NCBI GenBank assembly: GCA_023386965.1
Contig: JAEWIR010000046.1
Location: 62,001-126,000, forward strand
Length of the DNA: 64,000 bases
DNA from: Bacteroidota bacterium
GTDB taxonomy: Bacteria; Bacteroidota; Bacteroidia; Flavobacteriales; Weeksellaceae
Reading direction: 5' to 3'
Part shown: positions 48,842 to 57,021 of the stretch, piece by piece
Position numbering within the stretch: the first letter of the stretch is position 1
Layout of the letters: each line of letters starts with the position of its first letter
Notes under the pieces: model-generated
The model's database searches: none
What the model was told of the DNA's origin: nothing
Seen by the model: the letters and a program-made list of their open reading frames with translations, nothing else
Translations under genes and position numbers: made by a program

Positions 48842-49384
48842 ATGAAAAAAGAAGACTGTTATTACCTGGGAAAGGTTACCAGGACACACGGACTGGCCGG
48901 AAATGTAATACTGAAACTCGATACCGACCAGGCAGATCATTATAATAAACTGGACGGTGTTTTTGTAGAAGTAAACGGACTGCTGGTACCCTTTTTTGTG
49001 GAAAAGCAGCAATGGAGCCGCGATAACACCAAAATTGTATTTTTTAAAAACGCCAACCTTGCCATGGCAGAACAGCTGGTGAACAAGAACGTTTTTATGC
49101 CGCTCTCAACACTTCCGGAACTTACAGGAAACCAGTTTTACTATCACGAAGTACTGGGTTTTGAAATCCGTGATGAGCAGGGCAACTCCTGCGGAACCGT
49201 TAAGGAAGTCAACGACCAGATTGCCCAGCATTACTTTATTCTGGACCTGCAGGGCAAAGAGGTAATTATTCCGGTTATTAAGGACTGGATCGTGGAGGTA
49301 AACCGCGCTGATAAGGTGATTACCATGCAGCTGCCCGAAGGTCTGCTGGAGGTATATACCACCCCCGCGGTGAAAGATGAATGA
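48842..49384 (+). CDS. rimM: Ribosome maturation factor RimM
   Basis: A 180-residue RimM, needed for maturation of the 30S head with S19. The N-terminal domain starts KKEDCYYLGKVTRTHGLAGNVIL and the C-terminal PRC-barrel has GNQFYYHEVLGFEIRD, LQGKEVIIPVIKDWIVEVN and a LPEGLLEVY end. Length is normal. It follows rpsP, the usual order, but with its own promoter. Confidence 0.95.
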   Translation: MKKEDCYYLGKVTRTHGLAGNVILKLDTDQADHYNKLDGVFVEVNGLLVPFFVEKQQWSRDNTKIVFFKNANLAMAEQLVNKNVFMPLSTLPELTGNQFYYHEVLGFEIRDEQGNSCGTVKEVNDQIAQHYFILDLQGKEVIIPVIKDWIVEVNRADKVITMQLPEGLLEVYTTPAVKDE

Positions 49385-49472
49385 TGACTTTGCCGAAAAC
49401 GCAGTAATCCTTCCCGGCTTCCCGCCTTAAACAAACAGACTCCTTCAGCCTGCAAAAATGAGCCAAAAGTGC

Positions 49473-49480
49473 TATCTTTG
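49473..49480 (+). promoter_or_regulatory. -7 promoter box for asnS
   Basis: TATCTTTG, 21 bp before the ATG at 49502; it excludes an upstream in-frame start. Confidence 0.6.
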
Positions 49481-49501
49481 CTACAATTGACTAAGACCGC
49501 A

Positions 49502-50950
49502 ATGAAAAGAATGATCATAAAAGAACTCCTCGGAGACTATAAAAAAATACTTCATCACGATATTACTGTCCAGGGCTGGGTTCGGGCCTTCCGCTCCAAC
49601 CGCTTCATCGCGCTTAACGACGGATCTACAATGGCCAACCTTCAGGTAGTTGTGGATTTTGAAAATTTTGATAAAGACACTATAAGTAAAATCAGCGTCG
49701 CCTCTTCACTTAAAATTACCGGTGAAGTGGTGGAAAGCCAGGGAAGCGGTCAGGCCATTGAAATCATCGCCAAAAAAATTGTTATTTTAGGTGATAATTT
49801 TACTGAAGAGCGCGACAAGACCATCCTTCAGCCAAAAAAGCATTCACTGGAGGTGCTTCGGGAGCAAGCGCACCTTCGTTTCAGGACCAACCTGTTTTCA
49901 GCCGTATTCCGTGTGCGCAGTGCCGTGAGTTTCGCGATTCACGAATTTTATAACAAAAACCACTTCTTCTATATCAATACGCCGATCATTACCGGTGCTG
50001 ATGCCGAGGGTGCGGGTGAGATGTTTGGTGTCACCAATTTCGACCTCAACAATATCCCAAGGAATGAGGAGGGGGAAATAGACTATACTGAAGATTTCTT
50101 CGGAAAGAAAACCAACCTTACCGTATCAGGTCAGCTTGAAGCGGAAACGGCAGCTATGGGATTAGGCAGGGTTTATACCTTTGGACCTACTTTCCGTGCC
50201 GAAAATTCCAATACGACGCGTCACCTTGCCGAATTCTGGATGGTGGAGCCCGAAGTGGCCTTCAACAACCTTGAAAATAATATTGACCTCGCAGAGGATT
50301 TCCTGAAATACGTCATCAGCTATGTTCTGAAGAACTGTGCCGAAGACCTTGAATTCCTGAACAGCCGTTTTGCTGAGGAACAAAAACAGAAGCCCGAAAA
50401 GGACCGTGCAAAAGAAGGGTTGATTGAAAAACTGGAAAACGTTATCAAAAAACGCTTTATGCGGGTTTCCTACACGGAGGCCATCGAAATCCTGATGAAC
50501 TCTAAGGAAAACAAAAAAGGAAAATTTCAGTATCCCGTAGACCGCTGGGGCATTGACCTACAGAGCGAGCATGAGCGCTTCCTGGTAGAGAAGCACTTTG
50601 AAAGCCCGGTGGTTCTTTTTGATTATCCAAAGGAAATCAAAGCCTTCTATATGCGTCTGAATGATGACAATAAAACCGTGGCCGCGATGGATGTTCTTTT
50701 CCCAGGTATCGGTGAAATTATCGGTGGATCACAGAGAGAGGAAAGGCTGGATGTGCTGAAGCAGAAAATGCAGGATATGAATGTGGACGAGCATGAGCTT
50801 TGGTGGTATCTGGATACCCGTAAGTTTGGTTCCGTACCACATGCCGGTTTTGGTCTCGGTCTGGAACGACTGGTGCTCTTTGTAACGGGTATGACCAACA
50901 TCCGCGATGTAATTCCATTCCCGCGAACCCCCAAGAATGCGGAGTTTTAA
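49502..50950 (+). CDS. asnS: Asparaginyl-tRNA synthetase
   Basis: A class II aminoacyl-tRNA synthetase of 482 residues that charges tRNA-Asn. The N-terminal OB fold (about 15-125, VQGWVRAFRSNRFIALNDGS) binds the anticodon. The catalytic part has motif 2 in TFGPTFRAENSNTTRHLAEFWM and motif 3 in GFGLGLERLVLFVTG near the C-terminus. The start MKRMIIKELLGD follows the promoter box; MIIKELL is an alternative three codons on. Confidence 0.95.
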   Translation: MKRMIIKELLGDYKKILHHDITVQGWVRAFRSNRFIALNDGSTMANLQVVVDFENFDKDTISKISVASSLKITGEVVESQGSGQAIEIIAKKIVILGDNFTEERDKTILQPKKHSLEVLREQAHLRFRTNLFSAVFRVRSAVSFAIHEFYNKNHFFYINTPIITGADAEGAGEMFGVTNFDLNNIPRNEEGEIDYTEDFFGKKTNLTVSGQLEAETAAMGLGRVYTFGPTFRAENSNTTRHLAEFWMVEPEVAFNNLENNIDLAEDFLKYVISYVLKNCAEDLEFLNSRFAEEQKQKPEKDRAKEGLIEKLENVIKKRFMRVSYTEAIEILMNSKENKKGKFQYPVDRWGIDLQSEHERFLVEKHFESPVVLFDYPKEIKAFYMRLNDDNKTVAAMDVLFPGIGEIIGGSQREERLDVLKQKMQDMNVDEHELWWYLDTRKFGSVPHAGFGLGLERLVLFVTGMTNIRDVIPFPRTPKNAEF

Positions 50951-51005
50951 CAGAATCTTGTAAGAATATAGAATTAATCTGTAATCGGTAAAATAATTCA
51001 ATCCC

Positions 51006-51013
51006 TACTTTTG
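51006..51013 (+). promoter_or_regulatory. -7 promoter box for rpoN
   Basis: TACTTTTG, 30 bp before the rpoN ATG. Confidence 0.5.
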
Positions 51014-51043
51014 CTACGCACAAAATAATTTGCAGAAAAAAAT

Positions 51044-52519
51044 ATGCTGAAACAAAACCTTCAACTCAGACTCGGACAAAAACTTGCCCCACAACAGATA
51101 CAGCTTATGAAGCTCATACAGCTGCATACGCTGGAGTTTGAGGAAGAACTGGAACGTGAACTCGAAGAGAATCCTGCCCTCGAAAGAAATGACGAGGACA
51201 AGGACGCTAAAGATGAGCCCGTAACCGAATATGAAGATGAAGGCAACAGCAGCATTGATACTGATTTTGATGTAAATGAGTATCTTTTTGATGATGAACC
51301 GAGTTATAAAACATCATCCAGCAACTATTCAGCAGATGATGAGGAGTTTGACAATGAAAGCCTGCTTACAGAAGGACAGTCGCTTTATGATTATCTCCTG
51401 GAGCAGATACGCCTCATTAACATTGAAAATGATGAGCTTAAGATTGCGGAGTACATCATTGGGAATTTGGATACCGACGGTTATCTTCGCCGCGAGCTGA
51501 AAGCCATTGTAGACGATCTTGCTTTTTCGCAGGGAATTTATACGACAAAGGAAAATGTAGAGGATATTCTGTATAACTATGTTCAGAAACTGGATCCACC
51601 GGGAGTGGGAGCCCGTAATCTTCAGGAATGCCTGCTTCTCCAGATTGAGAAAAAGGTGAGCGCTGACAAGGCTATTACTTTAGCGGCGAATATCCTTCGT
51701 AATCAGTTTGATGCCCTTACCAATAAGCATTACAACAAGATCATGCAGAAGTATGATGTGGATGAGGAGGACCTGAAGGATGCGCTGGACGAAATCTCCA
51801 GACTTTCACCAAGAGTGGGTGGGAATTTTGATACCCAAACCATCACCATCAACCAGGAAATCATTCCTGATTTCGTAATTCAGGTAAATGAGAATAAAAA
51901 AGGCGAACAGCCGGAGGTTGTACCTTTGCTTAACAGCAAGAACGCACCTTCATTACGGGTCTCCGATGAATATAAGGATATCCTTTCCACTTATTCACAT
52001 GATAAAAACTCGCCGGAGCATAAGCAGGCCGCCCTTTTTATCAAACAGAAACTGGATGCCGCCAAATGGTATATAGATGCCATCAACCAGCGTCAGAATA
52101 CCCTTCTGCAAACCATTACGGCCATCGTGAAACTTCAGAAGGAGTACTTTATAACAGGCGACGACAAGTCACTTAGACCTATGATCCTGAAGGATGTAGC
52201 AGATATCACCGGTTTTGATATATCAACAATATCCCGTGTGGTAAAAAGTAAATATGCTGACACGCCTAACGGCATCATCTACCTTAAAGACCTCTTTTCC
52301 GACAGTCTGACCAATGATGACGGTGAGGAAGTATCAACAAAGGAAATCAAGATGCATCTTATGGAGGCTATTGAGAAGGAAAACAAACGCAAACCTTATA
52401 CGGATGACGCTCTTGTAGGTATCCTGAAAGAAAAAGGATATAATATTGCCCGCCGGACCATCGCAAAATACCGCGAACAGCTTAATATTCCGGTGGCCAG
52501 GCTTAGAAAAGAGCTTTAA
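51044..52519 (+). CDS. rpoN: RNA polymerase sigma-54 factor
   Basis: A 491-residue sigma-54. Region I is Gln/Leu-rich (LKQNLQLRLGQKLAPQQIQLMKLIQLHTLEFEEELERELEENPALE), region II is acidic, and the core-binding domain and helix-turn-helix (VADITGFDISTISRVVKSKYA near 380) follow. The RpoN box is ARRTIAKYREQLNIP near the C-terminus. It directs transcription from -24/-12 promoters under enhancer-binding activators; none of those regulators lies in the window. Confidence 0.96.
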   Translation: MLKQNLQLRLGQKLAPQQIQLMKLIQLHTLEFEEELERELEENPALERNDEDKDAKDEPVTEYEDEGNSSIDTDFDVNEYLFDDEPSYKTSSSNYSADDEEFDNESLLTEGQSLYDYLLEQIRLINIENDELKIAEYIIGNLDTDGYLRRELKAIVDDLAFSQGIYTTKENVEDILYNYVQKLDPPGVGARNLQECLLLQIEKKVSADKAITLAANILRNQFDALTNKHYNKIMQKYDVDEEDLKDALDEISRLSPRVGGNFDTQTITINQEIIPDFVIQVNENKKGEQPEVVPLLNSKNAPSLRVSDEYKDILSTYSHDKNSPEHKQAALFIKQKLDAAKWYIDAINQRQNTLLQTITAIVKLQKEYFITGDDKSLRPMILKDVADITGFDISTISRVVKSKYADTPNGIIYLKDLFSDSLTNDDGEEVSTKEIKMHLMEAIEKENKRKPYTDDALVGILKEKGYNIARRTIAKYREQLNIPVARLRKEL

Positions 52520-52531
52520 CCGCCCATAATA

Positions 52532-52567
52532 AAAAAATATCCGTCCAGTTGCGACGGATATTTTTTT
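52532..52567. terminator. Bidirectional terminator between rpoN and the anti-sigma-like gene
   Basis: An AATATCCGTC/GACGGATATT stem with A and T runs on each side. Confidence 0.88.
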
Positions 52568-52591
52568 GACTTTTTATTTAGGTTGATCCCG

Positions 52592-53272
52592 CTAATTCTG
52601 TTCGCTGCTGTTTTCAATGTCCTGCAGCTGGTTAAGATTACGGCCCAGTTTCTTCATAATAATACCATAAACAATCCTGTAGTAGAGCCAGATCAGGCCG
52701 ACACTTATGAGTGTAGCAATACCGATACCCGTTAGAAAGCCGAGTAGGGTGGGCTGTTCAAGAGTGATTTCCTGTGCGGAAAGGGTGCGGAAAATAAAGA
52801 TGGTAAGTATTCCTGTGAATAAGATCAGCAGTAAAATGTTCGCCAGGATGAAATGGTTTACAGTTCTGCGGAAAATCATAATCTGAAGTATGAACTTTTT
52901 TAAGTTGTCCTCCAGATTAATCCGGCGGTAGTTCTGATAAAATCTCACCACAAAAAAACCGGTGATCAGGAAACTAAGAGCTTTCAGGATATTATACAGC
53001 TGCCCAAATTCCTGCTGAAGTTCCGGTGTATTGTGCACGCCCAGTTTTTCCATCGCCGAGAGGAAACTGTTAGATTCTTCGGTTCGGAAAATGTAGAACA
53101 CCGACAGTCCGGTAAAGAACAGGAATTCCACCACACTGATCCAGAGTATATATTTCACATAATTACGTGATTTATGGTTCAGCATCTCCAGGATCTCAGA
53201 GTTTCCGTATTTGGGACGGACTTCGTGTTCCTGCCAGGTTTTTTTAAAATCGTCTATATTAAAATCAGGCAT
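52592..53272 (-). CDS. Membrane protein downstream of an ECF sigma factor (possible anti-sigma)
   Basis: A 226-residue protein with a cytoplasmic N-terminus (about 1-35, IDDFKKTWQEHEVRPKYG) and four hydrophobic segments (about 38-60, 92-108, 137-160 and 173-195). Its ATG overlaps the end of the ECF sigma gene by eight bases, so the two are translationally coupled, and the N-terminal segment plus membrane topology fit a membrane-bound anti-sigma. No zinc-binding anti-sigma motif is visible. The function is inferred from context alone. Confidence 0.65.
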   Translation of the reverse strand: MPDFNIDDFKKTWQEHEVRPKYGNSEILEMLNHKSRNYVKYILWISVVEFLFFTGLSVFYIFRTEESNSFLSAMEKLGVHNTPELQQEFGQLYNILKALSFLITGFFVVRFYQNYRRINLEDNLKKFILQIMIFRRTVNHFILANILLLILFTGILTIFIFRTLSAQEITLEQPTLLGFLTGIGIATLISVGLIWLYYRIVYGIIMKKLGRNLNQLQDIENSSEQN

Positions 53273-53759
53273 GTTTCTCCATTAGTTCTTTTAATCGCTT
53301 CTTCAGCCGGTTCATCTTTACGCGTGCATTCACCTCAGAAATCCCCAGGTTTTCGGAAATATCGCGGTAAGGAAGATCATCCAGATACATCATTACAATG
53401 GCCCTTTCAACCTTAGGGAGCATTTTTATCACTTTGTACAGCAGGGCAATTTGCTGCTGTTTCTCTTCATCATCTTCAAGATAATCACTGTAGTGAAAAT
53501 CCATCAGTTCATCGGTCTTGGGCGAGCGGGTTTTCTTGCGGAAGAGGGTAATTGCAGTATTCAGAGCCACCCTGTACATCCAGGTAGAAATCTTGCTCCC
53601 ACCTTTGAATGTGTCGTAACTGCGCCACAGTTGTAACACAATTTCCTGAAACAGGTCTTCCTCATCTTCCAGTGAGTTGGTATATAGGCGCGAAATTTTG
53701 ATAATCAGTCCCTGATTATCCTTTATCAGTTTCGCGAATTCCTGCTCTTTTGTGCCCAC
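53265..53759 (-). CDS. ECF-type RNA polymerase sigma factor
   Basis: A 164-residue sigma-70 family factor of the ECF type. Region 2 spans about 15-80 (LYTNSLEDEEDLFQEIVLQLWRS and STWMYRVALNTAI) and region 4 about 105-158 (LPKVERAIVMMYLDDLPYRDISENLGISEVNARVKMNRLKKRL). The start I prefer is the GTG giving MGTKEQEFAKLIK; another GTG eight codons earlier is possible. It is coupled to the membrane protein gene. No cognate target promoter is identified here. Confidence 0.9.
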   Translation of the reverse strand: MGTKEQEFAKLIKDNQGLIIKISRLYTNSLEDEEDLFQEIVLQLWRSYDTFKGGSKISTWMYRVALNTAITLFRKKTRSPKTDELMDFHYSDYLEDDEEKQQQIALLYKVIKMLPKVERAIVMMYLDDLPYRDISENLGISEVNARVKMNRLKKRLKELMEKHA

Positions 53760-53879
53760 TGTATGATGTCTTTTTCTGCACACGAAGATAAAAATTTGAA
53801 TCTAATCCTGTAATGCCCCCATCTGTTTTTTTGTGCAGCACCAGCGAGAGCAACGGTTTTAGGATTAGGCGGTTATTTG

Positions 53880-53887
53880 TATCTTTG
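53880..53887 (+). promoter_or_regulatory. -7 promoter box for rnpB
   Basis: TATCTTTG, ending four bases before the 5' end of the P1 helix of the RNA. Confidence 0.7.
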
Positions 53888-53891
53888 CAGT

Positions 53892-54206
53892 CCACAAGAA
53901 GAGCAGCCTGTTGATTCCCGCTCAGGCGGGGGTAGGAAAGTCCGGACACCACGGGGCAGCAAAGCGGGTAACGCCCGCCGGTCGTGAGATCAGGACAAGT
54001 GCAACAGAAAGTATGTATATTAATTTATAGTGAAACCAGGTAAACTCTTTGCGGTGCAATGTTAAGTATATCATCAGTTAAGGGCGGCCCGTCCGTTGAT
54101 GAGGGGTAAACAGCTAAAGTTTTGCAGCAATGTAAGACGCAGATAAATAACAGGCATTTTCGTTTCGGCGAATCTACAGAATCCGGCTTACCGCTTTTCT
54201 TGTGGT
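53892..54206 (+). ncRNA. rnpB: RNase P RNA (rnpB)
   Basis: The catalytic RNA that removes 5' leaders from pre-tRNAs. The ends pair as helix P1: 53892-53904 (CCACAAGAAGAGC) with 54193-54205 (GCTTTTCTTGTGG), with one G-U type pair. Conserved core pieces are GGAAAGTCCGG (53934-53944), the GCAACAGAAAG segment near 54001, and AGAATCCGGCTTACCG near the 3' end, which pairs with the 5' core. The length of about 315 nt is a little short for a bacterial A-type RNA. The start follows a consensus promoter. Confidence 0.95.
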
Positions 54207-54240
54207 TTTAATTGTTTTTCGTATTTTTAATAAAAAAAAT

Positions 54241-55356
54241 ATGAAAACATTATTTATTTTCTTAAGAATGGGCTTTCTTGCCCTGATTAGTGGCAATGCA
54301 GCTGCCCAACAAAGCGTATTGGTTCTGAACAGCAGTACCGACACTGTTTATAAGCTCAATGCTGTAACCGGCGCTGTAGTAAACGCCAATTTTATCTCAC
54401 TTCCCAGCGGAACTCCAAAAGGTATTGCTCAGGTGAACGACAAAATATGGATTGCGGATCAGATTGCCGATGATATCTATATTTACAATTTTGACGGCAC
54501 TTTACAATCTACTTTACAGGGCGATGTGGTAGGCCCGGATAATATCCGGGGCCTGAATGTCGTGAACAATGAAGTTTGGGTTACCAATGCCGGAAGCGGG
54601 AACGGAGCTACTGCAAACTCCATACGCCGGCTGTCCTTCAATGGTGTGCCTCTTGGATATTATACCACCGTGAGCTCACCATTTGATGTATTGGATAACG
54701 GTACTGCCGCATTTGTCTCATCATTTGCAAATCCCTCCGAAATCCAGATTCTTGGGTATAACGGAACCGTGGCAGGCTCGCTTCTCCCCGGTCCGGTGCT
54801 GGCAAATATCGAGCAAATGAATTTCAATTCCGACGGTAATCTGGTGGTGGCTACATTTGCAAATCATGCCGCATCCGGCAATAACCGCGGAATCTATGTA
54901 ATTAATCCTACTACCGGTGCTATCCTCAATTCCTGGCCTACGCCCGGCTCCAGCGGTAATGCAGGAGTGCTCCAACTCGGAAACGGCAACTATCTGTACT
55001 CCAATGGTGCCGGCCTCCATATCCTTGATCCTGCTACAGGAACGCACAGTTCTCTGTTCAGTACCGGAGCGTTCCAGTATATGGCAAAGATTAATGAGAG
55101 CCCACTGTCGGTACGTGAAACAGGAAAAGAAGATTTTAAAATTTATCCAAACCCTGTTAGTGATGTCCTGCATGTTTCGGCCGGACAAAAAATAGATTTA
55201 GTTAAAATTTTCAATGCGGAAGGCCGTTTAGTGAACAGCCTGAATCCGGAGGGAAACTCCTTGGAAATCCCGGTTATGGAAATGGCTCCCGGAATTTACT
55301 ATATTGAAGTCCATTCCGGTAGTAAGTTGACGGGTTCAAAATTCATTAAAAAATAA
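54241..55356 (+). CDS. T9SS type A sorting domain-containing secreted protein
   Basis: A 371-residue exported protein. The signal peptide is about 1-22 (ending NAAAQQ). The body is a propeller-like series of short repeats (VLVLNSSTDTVYKLNAVTG, GIAQVNDKIWIADQ, GLNVVNNEVWVTNAG), like NHL/SMP-30-type proteins. The last ~80 residues form a type A sorting domain (DFKIYPNPVSDVLHV to the SKFIKK end). It starts 35 bp after rnpB, with only a weak TATTTTTA-like box, so it may partly depend on rnpB transcription. The ligand is unknown. Confidence 0.9.
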   Translation: MKTLFIFLRMGFLALISGNAAAQQSVLVLNSSTDTVYKLNAVTGAVVNANFISLPSGTPKGIAQVNDKIWIADQIADDIYIYNFDGTLQSTLQGDVVGPDNIRGLNVVNNEVWVTNAGSGNGATANSIRRLSFNGVPLGYYTTVSSPFDVLDNGTAAFVSSFANPSEIQILGYNGTVAGSLLPGPVLANIEQMNFNSDGNLVVATFANHAASGNNRGIYVINPTTGAILNSWPTPGSSGNAGVLQLGNGNYLYSNGAGLHILDPATGTHSSLFSTGAFQYMAKINESPLSVRETGKEDFKIYPNPVSDVLHVSAGQKIDLVKIFNAEGRLVNSLNPEGNSLEIPVMEMAPGIYYIEVHSGSKLTGSKFIKK

Positions 55357-55426
55357 ACGGCAGTCAGGAAGCGGCGCATCATAATGGGCACTGCCGTAAT
55401 TTTGCCGAGACTTTATCTTTATCAAT

Positions 55427-55457
55427 TAAAGCAGAAATTTATTGTTTCTGCTTTTTT
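55427..55457. terminator. Bidirectional terminator between T9SS protein and ppk2 gene
   Basis: An AAAGCAGAAA/TTTCTGCTTT stem with a seven-base loop and a T run. Confidence 0.85.
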
Positions 55458-55460
55458 GTA

Positions 55461-56330
55461 TTACCCACTTTCAAGCTGTTGTTTGGCCTGACTAAGGTCT
55501 TTGAGGTCATTATCTGAAAGTTTAGGAAACTCCAGGTTCATATCTTCCAGAGCATCGATAATAATCTGTATGGCTGCCACACGCGCAAACCATTTGTCAT
55601 CGCCCGGAATGACGAACCATCGGGCATGTTTTTTTGAGGTTTCATTAATCGCTTCTTCATAAACCGTCATATAATCATCCCACAGTGCACGTTCGGGCAA
55701 GTCGCCCAGCGAAAACTTCCAGTTTTTTTCTTTTTCCTCAATACGGTCCAGAAACCTTTTTTTCTGTTCCTTTTTTGAAATGTTCAGAAAGATCTTTATG
55801 ATGGTAGTGCCGTTATCTGCGAGATGTTTTTCAAAATTACGTATGCTTTCATAGCGGTTTTCCCAGAATTCATCATTAAATTCATCTGTTGATTTCCAGA
55901 CTTTTTCGTTCAGATTGTATTCCGGATGGACTTTACACACCAGAACACTTTCATAATGACTCCGGTTAAAAATTCCAATCTTTCCTTTCGCTGGTAGAGC
56001 AATATAATGACGCCACAGGAAATCATGGGAATATTCCTTTTCGCTGGGTGTTTTAAAGCTGGTAACTTCACAGCCCTGAGGGTTAACCCCTCCGAATACA
56101 TGTTCGATTAATGAATCTTTACCTGCAGCATCCATTGCCTGCAGCACAATCAGCAAAGACTTACTGCCATCGGCATACAGTTTTTCCTGCAGTTCGCGAA
56201 GTTTCACTTTCTCCTGCTCCAACAGTTGTATTCCATCCTCTTTAGTCAGTTCGCCTTTGTATTCCGTTTCCAGCTTGCTGAGGTCCACAGAATCCTTTAC
56301 AAGAAAATGTTCACTGAAGTCTGATTTCAT
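55461..56330 (-). CDS. Polyphosphate kinase 2 family protein (PPK2)
   Basis: A 289-residue PPK2 enzyme, which moves phosphate between polyphosphate and nucleotides. The P-loop-like AMDAAGKDS is at 65-73, followed by GVNPQGCEVTSFKTPSEKE, the lid/substrate segment HDFLWRHY, NRSHYESVL and the C-terminal PGDDKWFARV. The class (ADP- or AMP-forming) cannot be set by eye. It is soluble. A terminator precedes and follows it, so it is a single-gene unit. Confidence 0.93.
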   Translation of the reverse strand: MKSDFSEHFLVKDSVDLSKLETEYKGELTKEDGIQLLEQEKVKLRELQEKLYADGSKSLLIVLQAMDAAGKDSLIEHVFGGVNPQGCEVTSFKTPSEKEYSHDFLWRHYIALPAKGKIGIFNRSHYESVLVCKVHPEYNLNEKVWKSTDEFNDEFWENRYESIRNFEKHLADNGTTIIKIFLNISKKEQKKRFLDRIEEKEKNWKFSLGDLPERALWDDYMTVYEEAINETSKKHARWFVIPGDDKWFARVAAIQIIIDALEDMNLEFPKLSDNDLKDLSQAKQQLESG

Positions 56331-56361
56331 ACCGCATTCAATTTAAATTAAAGGTAACAAA

Positions 56362-56390
56362 AAAACCGCTTCACGAAATGAAACGGTTTT
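56362..56390 (-). terminator. Terminator between DUF1573 and ppk2 genes
   Basis: An AAAACCG-TTCA/TGAA-CGGTTTT stem with one bulge and a CGAAA-type loop; both flanks are A/T rich. Confidence 0.75.
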
Positions 56391-56412
56391 ATAAAAGAAA
56401 TATTTTGGGGAA

Positions 56413-56895
56413 TTAAGCAGTAGCTTTTTTGGTTTTTTTAACCATTTTCTTAGATTTTTTCAAAGCTGCATTCTTTTCAGCCTCAGCTTTTTTCAGTTCT
56501 GCTTCCGTAAGAGCTTTTGGTTCGGGAGCATTTGGATCAACATTAACTTTAATGTGGATCACAGATCTTTGGTTTTCGGGGTCATTGGAGAAAACTTCAA
56601 TCAGTTTCTGAGTTGCACCCAGATTTTTAGTATCGTAGTGAACTTTAATCTGACCTGTTTTACCCGGAAGGATAGGATCTTTGCTGAAGTCAGGTGTTGT
56701 ACAACCGCAGGATGGCTTTACACTTGAAATGATAAGAGGCTTGTCACCTGTATTCTTTACAGTAAAAACTCTGTTCCCGTCGGAACCTGGTTTTACGGTA
56801 CCATAATCAAGCACAGTATTGTCAAAAGTAATCGTTTGAGCTGAAGCGAAAGCAACTGTTCCTAAGATTGCAAAACCTGCAAATAATTTTTTCAT
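56413..56895 (-). CDS. DUF1573 domain protein, exported
   Basis: A 160-residue protein with a signal peptide (about 1-19, ending ASA) and a DUF1573 Ig-like domain (about 20-118): FDNTVLDYGTVKPGSDGNRVFTVKNTGDKPLIISSVKPSCGCTTP and KTGQIKVHYDTKN. It ends in a Lys/Ala-rich low-complexity tail (about 125-160). The CGCT motif may bind a metal or a disulfide partner. DUF1573 proteins are common in Bacteroidota and have no assigned activity. Confidence 0.9.
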   Translation of the reverse strand: MKKLFAGFAILGTVAFASAQTITFDNTVLDYGTVKPGSDGNRVFTVKNTGDKPLIISSVKPSCGCTTPDFSKDPILPGKTGQIKVHYDTKNLGATQKLIEVFSNDPENQRSVIHIKVNVDPNAPEPKALTEAELKKAEAEKNAALKKSKKMVKKTKKATA

Positions 56896-56936
56896 ATTGA
56901 TAATGTTTGATATGATTTTTGATTCAAATTAGGTAG

Positions 56937-56944
56937 CAAAGTTA
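56937..56944 (-). promoter_or_regulatory. -7 promoter box for the DUF1573 gene
   Basis: TAACTTTG on the minus strand, 41 bp before the ATG. Confidence 0.55.
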
Positions 56945-56984
56945 AAAATAAATTTAAATAAACTTAGGAAATTTTTCTTTTGCC

Positions 56985-56992
56985 TATTTTTG
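56985..56992 (+). promoter_or_regulatory. -7 promoter box for valS
   Basis: TATTTTTG, 29 bp before the ATG at 57022; it excludes an upstream in-frame start. Confidence 0.6.
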
Positions 56993-57021
56993 CAGCATTA
57001 ACGCCAAAACAAGCGAGCATA

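Noticed and set aside
53265..53783. Longer GTG start for the ECF sigma factor
   Set aside because: The additional eight residues (CRKRHHT-type) are not typical for the family; the GTG at 53759 gives a standard N-terminus, though the longer form cannot be excluded.
53716..53952. Minus-strand open frame overlapping the rnpB 5' end
   Set aside because: It lies across the RNase P RNA promoter and core and has no protein features.
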